In this document: in pieces, positions 49,224 to 61,322 of the stretch
How positions within the stretch are numbered: position 1 is the first letter of the stretch
Layout of the letters: the number at the start of each line of letters is the position of its first letter
Assembly: GCF_018812025.1 (NCBI RefSeq)
Contig: NC_063063.1
Coordinates: 3,011,672-3,075,671 of the forward strand
DNA length: 64,000 nucleotides
Direction of reading: 5' to 3'
Source of the DNA: Megalobrama amblycephala
Lineage: Eukaryota > Chordata > Actinopteri > Cypriniformes > Xenocyprididae
Notes under the pieces: generated by a model
The model's database searches: none
Seen by the model: only the letters and a program-made list of their open reading frames with translations
Told to the model about the DNA's origin: nothing
Position numbers and translations under genes: made by a program

Positions 49224-50145
49224 CAGTACAGTCCAAAAGTTTGGAACCACTAAGATTTTTAATGTTTTTAAAAGAAGTTTCGTCTGCTTTATTTAATTAA
49301 AAATACAGTAAAAAACAGTAATATTGTGAAATATTATTACAATTTTAAATAACTGTGTACTATTTAAATATATTTGACAAAGTAATTTATTCCTGTGATG
49401 CAAAGCTGAATTTTCAGCATCATTACTCCAGTCTTCAGTGTCACATGATCCTTCAGAAATCATTCTAATATGATGATTTGCTGCTCAAGAAACATTTATG
49501 ATTATTTTCAATGTTGAAAACAGTTGTGTACTTTTTTTTTCAGGATTCCTTGATGAATAGAAAGTTCAAAAGAACAGCATTTATCTGAAATACAAAGCTT
49601 CTGTAGCATTATACACTACCGTTCAAAAGTTTGGGGTCAGTAAGAATTTTTATTTTTATTTTTTTGAAAAGAAATTAAAGAAATGAATACTTTTATTCAG
49701 CAAGGATGCATTAAATCAATCAAAAGTGGCAGTAAAGACATTTATAATGTTACAAAAGATTAGATTTCAGATAAACACTGTTCTTTTGAACTTTCTATTC
49801 ATCAAATAATCCTGAAAAAAAATATTGTACACAAATATTTTGTACAATTGTACACATTAAATGTTTCTTGAGCAGCAGATCAGCATATTAGAATGATTTC
49901 TGAAGGATCATGTGACACTGAAGACTGGAGTAACGATGCTGAAAATTCAGCTTTGCATCACAGGAATAAATTACTTTGTGAAATATATTCAAATAGAAAA
50001 CAGTTATTTTAAATTGTAATAATATTTCACAATATTACTGTTTTTACTGTATTTTTAATTAAATAAATGTAGCCTTGGTGAGCAGACGAAACTTCTTTTA
50101 AAAACATTAAAAATCTTAGTGGTTCCAAAATTTTGGACTGTACTG
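49224..50145 (+). mobile_element. fold-back Tc1-like element, copy C
   Basis: CAGTACAGTCCAAAAGTTTG ... CAAAATTTTGGACTGTACTG with the loop ACTACCGTTCAAAAGTTTGG in the same orientation as copy A. A short deletion lies in the left arm (CGTCTGC|TTTATTTAA). (TA)n tracts sit on both sides. Confidence 0.92.

Positions 50146-50184
<39 letters not shown>
50146..50184. repeat. (TA)n tract at right edge of copy C
   Basis: A TA run with one TG interruption, starting at the element's TA target dinucleotide. Confidence 0.93.
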
Positions 50185-50185
<1 letters not shown>

Positions 50186-51639
50186 ATTGTTTTGTTTTGT
50201 TTTAGTGAAATTGATGTGCTGTTTTATTTCTAATGCAATGACATTCATACATTTTAAAGTGTGACTAAAGTGTCCAAACAGATCCATCCAAACGTAAAGA
50301 TTAGCATGTTTATTAAGAAAGTCCAGTCTGGACTTTTTCTGAGTGGACGTATGCATCTCTCAAAAGATAATATGCCTTCCTCCTCAGATTTGCACTCAGA
50401 CACTCTTTTATATTCCTCCAATGATGAAAGATGGGCAGAAAATGGGAGAGAGAGACTGAAGATTCGCTACAGGAATCTTCCACATATGCAGGTTTTATCA
50501 AGAGTTGATCTGTTATTCTGAGTATGAACAAAACCCCAGTGTTTGCAGTCAACTTATTACAGTTACATCGATGTTGGATGCAATCATGATGCCAGTGCAC
50601 TTACAAGGGCCGGTGCATCAAGTACATACTTTACCCTGATGTCAGATAAGATTGCCACAAATAAAAGCTCCTACTAACACTTTAATCAGATGTAATACGG
50701 ATACAGAACCCCTCACAGACCACTTCAGTTAGTTTTAATACTACCAGGTTCTCCCTTGACATTCTGTAAGCCGTATCATTTCACTACAAGTGTTTGCCAG
50801 CCGCTTCTGTAATAGACGTTTTCATCTAAAAGTTTTGTAATTTCCTCAGCAGAATGTCTTATATAACAAAGACGCATGTTATGTTGTCTCTATTCCACAT
50901 ACGGACGTAAAAGCATTTTGTCAGCTACTTACTAACATACCCACTGTTGGTATTCAGTTTCCATTTTTAGTAAATCCTAATTGGATCCTAAGTGGTTTAG
51001 TTCATATTTTGTGTTTCTGCGTGGGGGGATTGTCATTCTCTAAAGCTACAGAACGATTTAATTAACAAAAACTCTAATAGACCTGCAATCTTTGTTGGTT
51101 TGAGAGTGGAAAATGTAGCTATGAGTCATCATATGCAGTCTCGTAACGAGACTTTAATTAAGGATATTTTCAGTGTAATTACAGACTGCAGGCTGGATGG
51201 TGCGTGCGTCACTAGAGGATTGAGTTCAAGAGAGGTGTCAAAATGCCACTGTTTATGACGTTTCACCTTTGAGATTGTGTGTTTATAGTGATCTTTTCAC
51301 ATTCCTCTCAGGCATCGTGGGTTAAACTCGGCATCGTCTTTTGAGTTATTGTGGTAAGAGGGATAAGTTATGCTCCATTATGGCCCACAAAAAAGAAAAA
51401 ATGCTCAATTGCTAAAAAAGGAGCGTTTCTGTCTGAGCGAGACCATTCACAGCATTTGATAGCAATCATAAATGTTAGCCTGGTGTATGGCTCTGTTTGA
51501 CAAACAGGTACGCTATGTATAGTTGGCGTCCCGTCCATACGGGTTTTGCACAAAAGATGAACATGACGGCACATGCTAGTGGATGAGTTGAATCAACTCC
51601 ACAGCAACTACATAAATTTATCCACTAACCATTCAGAAA
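50185..51639. other. no gene recognised
   Basis: Complex sequence, largely without visible repeats; short frames at 50261-50600 on both strands lack domains. 50990-51350 could include conserved non-coding sequence. Confidence 0.5.
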
Positions 51640-51820
51640 CATCCAGTTTCATTCTAAAAGTTGTAACTTCTTCCTGAGTCTCTCCATCAGTGTCGGCTGC
51701 GTGAGATTCTCCAGCTTTATTGTTGTTGAGTTGTTAAAGCTCCGCCCTCTTCTGGAAAGGGGGCCGGGAGCAGCAGCTCATTTGCATTTAAAGGGACACA
51801 CACACAAACAGTCTCCTTTT
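51640..51820 (-). mobile_element. TE fragment with octamer/GC-box module, reverse
   Basis: Contains AGCTCCGCCCTCTTCTGGAA and CAGCAGCTCATTTGCATTTA, the reverse complement of the module at 3180-3460; the match extends further 5' (CCATCAGTGTCGGCTG). Confidence 0.82.
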
Positions 51821-52055
51821 AAAACTAATTAAAAAAATTGTAACTGGTTTTAACTATAAATTTTAATTAAAACTAAAACTGAAATAAAAACAAATGAATC
51901 CTTAATAGCAATATTTAAAAAAGTGAAAAACTAATAAAATGACAAAAACACGTTACTGAATTTTACCTGAATGTATTTAATTGTTTTCACTATGAACATA
52001 TTTATGCTGATTGTAAACAATTTGAAAATGCATTTTGAAAATATGAGAATTTAAA

Positions 52056-53627
52056 TTAAAGGTGCCGTACAACGTTTTTTCACAAGATGTAATATAAGTC
52101 TAAGGTGTCCCCTGAATGTGTCTGTGAAGTTTCAGCTCAAAATACCCCATAGATTTTTTTTTTAATTCATTATTGTAACTGCCTATTTTGGGGCATCATT
52201 ATAAATGCGCAGATTCAGCGTGCTTCCCCTTTAAATCCTTGCGCTCCCCGCCCCTGAGCTTGTGACTCTATAATACATTGCATAAACAAAGTTCACACAG
52301 CTAATATAACCCTCAAATGGATCTTTACAAGATGTTCGTCATGCATGCTGCATGCATGCGTCGGATCATGTGAGTATAGTATTTATTTGGATGTTTACAT
52401 TTGATTCTGAATGAGTTTGATAGTGCTCCGTGGCTAAAGCTAACATTACACACTGTTGGAGAGATTTATAAAGAATGAAGTTGTGTTTATGAATTATACA
52501 GACTGCAAGTGTTTAATAATGAAAATAGCGACGGCTCTCTTGTCTTTGTGAATATAGTAATAAACAATGGTAACTTTAACCACATTTAACAGTACATTAG
52601 CAACATGCTAAGGAAACATTTAGAAAGACAATTCACAAATATTACTAAAAATATCATGATATCATGGATCATGTCAGTTATTATTGCTCCATCTGCCATT
52701 TTTCGCTATTGTTCTTGCTTTCTTACCTAGTCTGATGATTCAGCTGTGCACAGATCCAGACGTTAATACTGGCTGCCCTTGTCTAATGCCTTGAACATGA
52801 GCTGGCATATGCAAATATCATATTAATGATCCCGACTGTTATGTACGTCCCCAATACTTGCATATGCCAGCCCACATTTCCAACATTATAAAAGGCATTG
52901 GACAAGGGCAGCCAGTATTAACGTCTGGATCTGTGCACAACCAAATCATCAGACTAGGTAAGCAAGCAAGAACAACAGCGAAAAATGGCAGATGGAGCAA
53001 TAATAACTGACATGATCCATGATTACATGATATTTTTAGTGATATTTGTAAATTGTCTTTCTAAATGTTTCGTTAGCATGTTGCTAATGTACTGTTAAAT
53101 GTGGTTAAAGTTACCATCAGTTATTACTGTATTCACGGAGACAAGAGCCGTCGCTATTTTCATTTTTAAACACTTGCAGTCTGTATAATGCATAAACACA
53201 ACTTCATTCTTTATAAATCTCTCCAACAGTGTAGCATTAGCCGTTAGCCACGGAGCACCATCAAACTCATTCAAAATCAGAAGTAAACAATATAACAGTA
53301 TACAATACTCACATAATCCGACGCATGCATGCCACATGCATGACGAACACTTTGTAAAGATCCATTTTGAGGGTTAAATTAGCTGTGTAAACTTTGTTAA
53401 GGCACTGTTTAAGGCAAGCGCGAGCTCTGTGGGCGGAGAGCACAGGATTTAAAGGGGCCACAGCATAAAATCGGCGTGTTTATAATGATGCCCCAAAATA
53501 GGCAGTTAAAAAAATTAATAAAAAAAAAATCTATGGGGTATTTTGAGCTGAAACTTCACAGACACATTCAGGGGACACCTTAGACTTATATTACATCTTT
53601 TAAAAACATAATCTAGGGCACCTTTAA
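52056..53627. mobile_element. 1.57 kb palindromic TTAA-type element (inverted dimer)
   Basis: TTAA at 52056-52059 and 53624-53627. The left arm follows the 23327-24297 element from AGGTGCCG to GAGCTGGCATATGCAAATA (about 52818). After a short loop, the right arm reads back as its complement from TTGCATATGCCAGC (about 52858) to GGGCACCT. The arms are about 770 bases each. The unique right-hand segment of the full-length element is absent. Confidence 0.88.
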
Positions 53628-54131
53628 AACTATGTCATTAAAATGAATGGACATTTTATATCTGGTTCAAATACATATCTTAGCTAGCCAAAACTTGTCT
53701 ACACACTTTGTCATGTATCACAAATAAAGCAATTGACTCCAAGCTTAACTATGCAATATGCTTACAAAATCTTTTACAATAAAAGGTGAAGATGTCTTTT
53801 TTTTTTTTCTTCATGGCCATTACTTCATATATGCAAAATAGAATTACCATACCATCATTTTTCTATAATTATTCATAAGTGTAACTTTGTCTTTGTGATT
53901 AAAAATTGAAAGGGAGAAATGTCAGTAATATAATTACTACACACATCTGTAGCAGCACGTTCATGTTTATTGGGTCAAAAGTGTCCCTCTGCAGAAGAAA
54001 GCAACAGCTTTATTAACACAGACATCATGGTGGCGCCGTCCTGACATCATTTATACTGTCGCTGTATGTTCTGTTCTGTTCTCTTGAACGCCGGCGTGCA
54101 TAATACACTTCTAATGAGGCCTGGACTCTAC

Positions 54132-54132
<1 letters not shown>
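53628..54132. other. no gene recognised
   Basis: AT-rich intronic sequence without supported elements. Confidence 0.6.
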
Positions 54133-54211
<79 letters not shown>

Positions 54212-54223
54212 AAACACACACAC
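54133..54223. repeat. (CA)n microsatellite
   Basis: About 36 uninterrupted CA units, then imperfect CACAAACA. Confidence 0.97.
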
Positions 54224-54748
54224 CGCTGGATGGATTTCTGTCCAGCTGCTTAAAATTGAATCCTTTATCATTATATTTATATCATCATCTGCCACTGGCT
54301 TTGATTTCCATATACAGGACATTCAGTCCATTGATCAAGCATATTAGTGTTCCATAAATTCTTCAGAAATATCAAATAATTTCCATTTAGTGCACTCTAT
54401 TACGGTAATCTCGAAAACCCTTGATTGAGATTATGAAACGAACACGTTGCACAACTGTTTCTGGATAGTCCATGTGCCAAAATTGCCACTTTCATTCTGG
54501 AACAGAACGACCAAAAGTAATCATGTCCTGTTTCCAGTTTTCAGTCTAAGCATTTCCAATAGTTTCCCAAAGTATTTGCCCAGGTGTTGGATAATAGTTT
54601 CACAAATTAGTTTGATGTCTGACTGGAGTCCCAGTCAAGTAAATATAATTACACTGCATAATTATTATATGACCCAAAAAATAATAAAATAAAATACTAC
54701 CTGTCAAACTTTTGTAATAATTCAGATTTTATTTATGTTTTTGATAGG
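54224..54748. other. no gene recognised
   Basis: Intronic sequence; a short frame at 54447-54692 has no domain. Confidence 0.55.
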
Positions 54749-54937
54749 AAGGATCATGTGACACTGAAGACTGGAGTAATGATACTGAAAATTCAGCTTT
54801 GATCACAGGAATAAATTACACTTTAGAAAACAGCTATTTAAATTCTAACAATTTCTAATAATTTCACAATATTACTGTTTTTTCTGTATTTTTGATCAAA
54901 TAAATGCAGCCTTGGTGAGCAGAAGAGGCTTTCAAAC
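54749..54937 (+). mobile_element. fragment of fold-back element family (right arm)
   Basis: GGATCATGTGACACTGAAGA through AAATAAATGCAGCCTTGGTG and AGCAGAAGAGGCTT, similar to the fragment at 541-775. Confidence 0.78.
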
Positions 54938-54946
54938 ACACACATG

Positions 54947-54951
<5 letters not shown>

Positions 54952-55022
<71 letters not shown>
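54952..55022. repeat. (TA)n microsatellite
   Basis: Pure TA run of about 35 units, three bases from fold-back copy D. Confidence 0.96.
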
Positions 55023-55024
<2 letters not shown>

Positions 55025-55027
<3 letters not shown>

Positions 55028-55294
55028 TACAGTCCAAAAGTTTGGAACCACTAAGATTTTTAATGTTTTTAAAAGAAGTTTCGTCTGCTCACCAAGGCTA
55101 CATTTATTTAATTAAAAATACAGTAAAAACAGTAATATTGTGAAATATTATTACAATTTAAAATAACTGTGTACTATTTAAATATATTTGACAAAGTAAT
55201 TTATTCCTGTGATGCAAAGCTGAATTTTCAGCATCATTACTCCAGTCTTCAGTGTCACATGATCCTTCAGAAATCATTCTAATATGCTGATTTG
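55025..55294 (+). mobile_element. fold-back Tc1-like element, copy D (left arm only)
   Basis: Starts CAGTACAGTCCAAAAGTTTG and follows copies A-C to TAATATGCTGATTTGC, then is replaced by a TA run. Confidence 0.9.

Positions 55295-55380
<86 letters not shown>
55295..55380. repeat. (TA)n microsatellite truncating copy D
   Basis: Pure TA run of about 42 units in the middle of the element sequence; the expected continuation (TGCTCAAGAAACATT) is gone. Confidence 0.96.
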
Positions 55381-55384
<4 letters not shown>

Positions 55385-56709
55385 TTCTCATCTTATTCAT
55401 GGAATGTTAGTAAAAACTCCTTGAATTATAACAATTATGAAATAAAACAATAAAAACACCAGCAACAGCATGCAACTGTGGGGTTTTCTGCCCCAAAATC
55501 TGGTTGGTCATTTGGTTGATGATTGATATCTTAATAATATTTAATAGCTTTCATATCCAACGTAAAATAAATTCTCATATCACTATCCCATGTCAAAGCA
55601 ATTGATTATTTAAACTCAAAATAGTTCATGTAATAAAAAATCTCACAAATGTTGATTTTCATGATTAATAAAAGAGATATTAATGTTTTGAGACATCCAT
55701 GGTCATGGAAAATGAAATGTTTCACCCTATCCTAATGTTTTACCCTATACTTTCTGAGCTGATTTACAGCTGGTGGTTTCATTTATATATTTGGCAAAAC
55801 ACCTCAAACAAATTGCTGTTTTATTCCACATTCTGCCTCATTTATTCCATCTTGTGAAATATGAGTGTCTGCATTAGCATGTCTATTTGAGAGCATGCTA
55901 AAGTCAAAACTTTTATTTTTCCCCAATTAGCAGACTCAGTCACCCGGATTGACCTACAGGATTTGCGAAGCAAAACAAGTGCGTATTTCTGCCAGTATTT
56001 CTATCTGCCAGTAAAATTGTTTCAGTACATAACCACCATCTGGCTTCTCATCGTCCTCTCAAAAGTTCTTAATTAGGCACTGCGCGATACTCTTAATCAC
56101 TTTATCTGCTGTAATCGTGGGTGCCGGTGACCTGGGCTGAACTGGGAATAGCTGAAGAGAGACTCTCTGCTCATTAATTATGTGGTTCAGCAGGGTTTAG
56201 GTTGGGCTCTAATTCAGCTAAGAGCTGCTCTTCTAACAGGTTGTCATCTGCCCACGATACAGGCATGGACTATGAATATCCATACAGTGAGGAGAGTGAT
56301 TACAAACAAAACCCCAGCGTCTGCTTTGAGAGGCTCCTGAAAGAAAGAGGCGAGGGAAGAGGGGGGCTCTGTAGAAAGAAGAAAGCATTAATAATTCTCA
56401 AAGCTGAAAACAGGCTGTTGTTTGTACATTATGCATGTAGGAAAAGTAAAGGTAACTCAGGTTGTGTGAGGACAGGTCACTTTAATTATTGTGAGAGAGA
56501 TCCTTAAAAGAATATGCTGGAGAAACATGATCTGATTTGCTTGTCATCAATTCGTTATAAAATATTCAAACGATTGCAAAGATATTTAGCGGTTAAACAA
56601 GATACCCTAAAGTTATATTTAACTTCAGGTTTAGCCATATAAACATAAAAAAATATAATTTTTATATTTAATATTATATATAAATAGTGTATATTTCTGT
56701 ATTATAACA
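55381..56709. other. complex, repeat-poor stretch; no gene recognised
   Basis: 55900-56520 has balanced composition and no visible repeats. It includes a 101-codon open frame on + (56202-56507) with charged, unremarkable sequence. More likely conserved non-coding sequence than an exon. Confidence 0.45.
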
Positions 56710-57670
56710 TTAAAGGTGCCCAAGAATTCAATATTGAATTTATATTGGCATAGTTGAACAACAAGAGTTCAGTACATGGAAAAGACATACACTGAGGCTC
56801 AAACTCCATTGTTTCCTCCTTCTTATATAAATCTCATTTGTTTAAAAGACCTCAGAAGAACAGGCGAATCTCAACATAACACTGTTACGTAACAGTCAGG
56901 ATCATTAATATGTACGCCCCCCAATATTTACATATGCCAGCTCATGTTCAAGGCATTAGACAAGGGCAGCCAGTATTAACGTCTGGATCTGTGCACAGCT
57001 GAATCATCAGACTAGGTAAGCAAGCAAGAACAGCAGCGAAAAAGGGCAGATGGAGCAATAATAACTGATATGATCCATGATAACATGATATTTTTAGTAA
57101 TATTTGTAAACTGTCTTTCTAAATTTTTCGTTAGCATGTTGCTAATGTACTGTTAAATGTGGTTAAAGTTACCATCGTTTCTTACTGTATTCACGGAGAC
57201 GAAAGCCGTCGCTATTTTCATTTTAAACACTTGCAGTCTGTATAATGCATAAACACAACTTCATTCTTTATAAATCTCTCCAACAGTGTGTAATGTTAGC
57301 TTTAGCCACGCAGCACTATCAAACTCATTCAGAATCAAATGTAATACATCCAAATAAATACAATACTCACATAATCCGATGTATGCAAGCAGTATGCATG
57401 ACGAACATCTTGTAAAGATCCATTTTGAGGGTTATATTAGCTGTGTAAACTGTGTTTATGCTGTTCAAGGCAAGCGTGAGCTCCGGGGGAGGGGGAGCAC
57501 GAGATTTAAAGGGGCCGCGACCTATATATCGGTGCATAGTTAATGATGCCCCAAAATAGGCAGTTAAAAAAATTAATTAAAAAAAATCTATGGGAACTTC
57601 ACAGACACATTCAGGGGACACCTTAGACTTATATTACATCTTTTAAAAAGTAGTTCTAGAGCACCTTTAA
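56710..57670 (-). mobile_element. full-length TTAA-type element, reverse orientation
   Basis: TTAA at 56710-56713 and 57667-57670. Reverse complement of the 23327-24297 copy along its length, including ATG-donor and acceptor-like segments. The terminus is slightly degraded (AGGTGCCCAAGAA; TTCTAGAGCACCT). Confidence 0.9.
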
Positions 57671-57720
57671 GTGTGACTGCATAATTTTATAAAAAAATAA
57701 TACACAAAACTAATTTCCTA

Positions 57721-57832
57721 CACTCTTAAAAATAAAGGTTTCAAAACGGGGTTTTCACAGCAACAACATAAAAGAACCATTTTCATTGATGCTAAAAGGT
57801 TCTTCATTGAACCACCTTTGTTTTTAGAAGTG
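57721..57832. mobile_element. 112-base MITE (CACTCTTAAAAATAAAGG ends)
   Basis: CACTCTTAAAAATAAAGGTT on the left; ACCTTTGTTTTTAGAAGTG on the right, an imperfect inverted repeat. GAACC/GGTTC segments inside are also inverted. Confidence 0.78.
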
Positions 57833-60190
57833 CATTAAAAATTTTTTGATTGGACTGGATAATAACGAAAATCAGTCAACAATAATGGTAAAAAAGCAGT
57901 CCATAAAATAATCTGATATAAACATTATTTGTGGTTTGGGTTGTTTAAGCCACTGCAATGATATTGTTATCTTTTAATTATCTATTAGATACAGAATAAA
58001 TTAGACATTAATTAGGGTTAATGTTTTAATCGTAATTGTATCACTCTGACACTTATTTTAAAGTGCCCCATGACGCTTTTTCAGATATTACCTTTCATGT
58101 AGTGTGTAATACAGCTGTTTGTGAATTAAAGTTCTGTAAAGTTTCAAAAGATCAAAGTGCAGATATGTTTGTCTGCTAAAAGAAAGAGGCGATTCTGATC
58201 TGCCTGAAACGAGTCGTCAGTAATTCCAGTCTTAATTTGGTCCTCATTGGCTGAATGTGAACTTTGTCTACTTTACCCCACCCTCAAACACTGTAGCAGT
58301 AGCTGAGACTGGAAGAGTTTGGTTTGTGTTGTTCATGTCGAAGACGCTGTTTTCTGCTGCCAGAGCAAATCCACTTTGATGCACTTCTAAAGGATGAGAT
58401 TGATACGGTAAAACTGACGGCATCGTTACTGATCGTATCGCTGTGTATCAAGTGCTGAGGAAGAGCTGAAATTCGGATATTCTAATTTTCCATCACATGC
58501 TGTAAGCAATCAACCAATTGCAATCAGACCAATCAGAGCAGAGCACGCTCTCGGAAAGGAGGAGTTTAAGGGACCGGATCCTTGATCGAACTGTTTCAGA
58601 CACTGTGAGAAAAGAGCTGATGCTGCAATGTGTATTATGAGAAAATGAGAAAGTGTTTTTCATTTTGCATGAAGGTAAACCTATTGTATGAGTCTCCAAA
58701 ACAAAATTAGGAAACTTTAAAATAGCATAATGGGAGAACTTTATATATTACGGCTTAAAGTGTCTAATCTTTCTCACTATATCAGTCTACTAATAGGGCC
58801 TAAAATTAACACTCGGCAAGCACCAAATGCCAATTAACAATCACCAAAATCAGTGTTTGGCGAGTATATGAAATTGTGTCAGTCGCCAGATGTCCGGTAA
58901 CATTTTTATGAATTCAATGCAATGCTGTGAGAACATGAACGTGAACAATGCTCTGTACAGTTGACGGTCATCACAAGAGTGAGCCTTTCCACTGTAAATA
59001 TTCAAGCACTAGAACATGCAAAAGGAAATTCGATATACTCACACACTATGTGGGAATTTCAACATTCAAAACATCCAAAGTGCGCGCCCTTGAGCACATT
59101 GTCTCAGATAGCGCACACATACTAAGTTGAACTCTCTTTCATGCCTTCCTGTGCTTGAACAGACACAAATTTTCATGCAAAATTATGTCAAAAAATGTCT
59201 CAGCAAGTAGTAAACTAGTAAACATAATCGGTTATGTCTTCAGTTGAGAAAGAAAACATATGCTCAAAAACTCATGAAACTTTGCACACGTGTCAGAAGT
59301 GGTGAAAATGTACGTCTGATATGGGTTTCAGAATTAGGTGTGGCAAATGGCTCGATAGCGCCACCTTCAAAATTTCAATTAAGCACCCTTCTCACTACGT
59401 TTCACGTACAAGTATGAAATTTGTTAGACAGATGTAACAGCCCAATACCTACAAAAAAGCCCCTGGGTGCAAAATCTGAAAACTGAACAGGAAGTCAGAT
59501 ATTTTGAATTTTCTCTGCAAAATGTGCAATTTTTGCCATTTCCAGTCGTTGTATTTTAACTAACTCCTCCTAGAGCTTTAATCAGAACAACATCATATTT
59601 GGTCAGTCTAATTTAATCTGCCCCAAACTTCACATGTGTGATAAGAGTCCTGGCCTAAAGACATCAATACACCAATATTCAGTTAGTCATAGCGCCACCT
59701 GCTGGCAACAGGAAAAAACATGCTCTGCACTGTAATTCACTCCCAGAAACACATTTAAGTATGCAACGAAGCACCAAACATGCACGTTAAATCTCGATAA
59801 AACTTGTCTTTGAAAATGTATGCAATTAAAATTATATTAGTTAACCTCGTAGTTTTAGCTGTGGTATCGAAATTGGAATAGAGGATTGTGAATTTTCACT
59901 AGCATCTAAAATATTGGTGTCATAACTGCCTGTTTTTGCTTTATGGCCAGTAAAAAAAAGTCACCAGCCATTGACAGGTGTGGCAAAAAGTTTTAGGCCC
60001 TGGTTGTACATATAAATGTTTCATTCACCGATAGATGGCAGCTAGATTTGCAGCGGTCTCTGATTCACTGTAAGAAGATAAAGAAATGGTATGAAATGTT
60101 ATAATTACCTGATAATAAAGAAGAGTCTCTGAACTTCATTAAAATAGGTGTATGTGGTTGTGCGTATGACTGCATTTGTTCATGTTTCAG
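57833..60190. other. pemt: end of pemt intron 2: repeat fragments, no extra gene
   Basis: 58060-58760 begins AAAGTGCCCCATGACGCTTT and shares TAGTGTGTAAT and GTAAA-TTT-AAAG segments with the element at 11181-11864. 59340-59720 begins and ends with TAGCGCCACCT, a dispersed repeat known from fish genomes. No exon is seen before exon 3. Confidence 0.55.
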
Positions 60191-60306
60191 GTTGCCAGAT
60201 GGGAGCACAGGACACGAGGCCTGACCCGACTGTTTGGCGGTCCGTACGTGGCCTGTTATTCCCTCGCTGTTCTCATCCTGCTCCTCAATGTTTACCGTAG
60301 CCACAG
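60191..60306 (+). CDS. pemt: pemt coding exon 3: VARWEH loop and second membrane segment
   Basis: The exon encodes [20 protein letters not shown], then a hydrophobic helix [13 protein letters not shown], then VYRSH, with two extra bases. It corresponds to human [38 protein letters not shown], block by block. The acceptor is catgtttcag|GTT and the donor is CACAG|GTAACA, so the following intron is phase 2. Exon 2 ends WNV and this exon begins VARWEH, reproducing the human junction. The remaining exons, including the GxG S-adenosylmethionine-binding motif and the EE pair near the C-terminus, are not in the window, so the gene is partial here. There is no frameshift or stop in the visible 100 codons. 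Confidence 0.96.
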
Positions 60307-60875
60307 GTAACAACATCCACCACTGCCTTTGTATTATTTATTGTCATGGGTCAACTCTGTATCGCAATAAATAATGCTGTAAATTGATCAACTGACCCAT
60401 TTTGCACCAATTTGCATAAGACCAAAGATGCACTGTTTACTTTGCAGCCTTTTATTGATTTCATCAATAATAATACTGCGACATCTGTCTGACGTGGTCA
60501 TCTGACCACCAGCACATTCGCCGTGCTTATTTCATTTGGTTGATTCTCATGAGTATCTCGTCGTTGCCATGGCAGCCTTCGTCTCTGTGCTGCAGTTGCT
60601 GGTGTCATCGACGTTGCATGTGACATCCAGCAGCTCTCTCTGTCTGTGTGTGTGTGTTTTAGACAGGCTGGTGCTATTTTCTACCCCGTTCTGAGAGTGT
60701 GAATATGTTGCAGCACAAACAGACACTGAATATGCTACTGAGCTCGATCGCTATCAGGATCAGTCCTGTTACGCTGTACACTTTGAGCTTGCCAACTTTA
60801 CCAAAATTGATATGCAAGGAAGTATTTCTGTAAAAAGGTATAGCAGACTTTCAGAAGTATGATCAAACTTAGGCA
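60307..60875. other. pemt: pemt intron 3, first part
   Basis: Starts GTAACAACAT. A short TG run lies at about 60645-60657. No repeat or exon can be delimited. Confidence 0.6.
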
Positions 60876-61322
60876 TATAACTTTATTATGCCACTTTTTA
60901 CAAGATGTAATGGTGTCTCCAGAATGTGTCTGTGAAGTTTCAGCTCAAAATACCCCACAGATCATTTATTTTACCATGTTGTTAATGTCCATTTTTGAGT
61001 GCAAGGAAAAACATGCTGTTTTCGTGCATGTGTCTTTAAATGCAAATGAGCTGCTGCTCCCCGCCCCACTTTACAAAAGAGGGCGGAGCCTGTACAACTT
61101 GTGCCTCCAATACTCTGCTAAAAACAAATAAAACATCTGTTTGGGTTTGAGTACCATCTCTATTGTGGCCACACTCACATGACATTGCAGACTGTTTATG
61201 ATTTATGGGGATTATAAAAAAAAGAAAAATATTGGGTTGATTTTTTTTTACCATTTATAGGCTGGTTGTTTACACAGTGTAGACCTTATAAAAGTGAATT
61301 TTGCATAATAGGTCCCCTTTAA
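60876..61322. mobile_element. TTAA-type element with octamer/GC-box module
   Basis: The right terminus GCATAATAGGTCCCCTTTAA (TTAA 61319-61322) complements the left terminus at 34513. The left end (TTTATTATGCCACTTTTTAC) is degraded. The interior has AAGTTTCAGCTCAAAATACC, TTTAAATGCAAATGAGCTGC and GGGCGGAG. Confidence 0.78.

Noticed and set aside
56202..56507. 101-codon open frame as an extra exon or nested gene
   Set aside because: No domain, no start context or flanking splice evidence that links to pemt; chance length is plausible.
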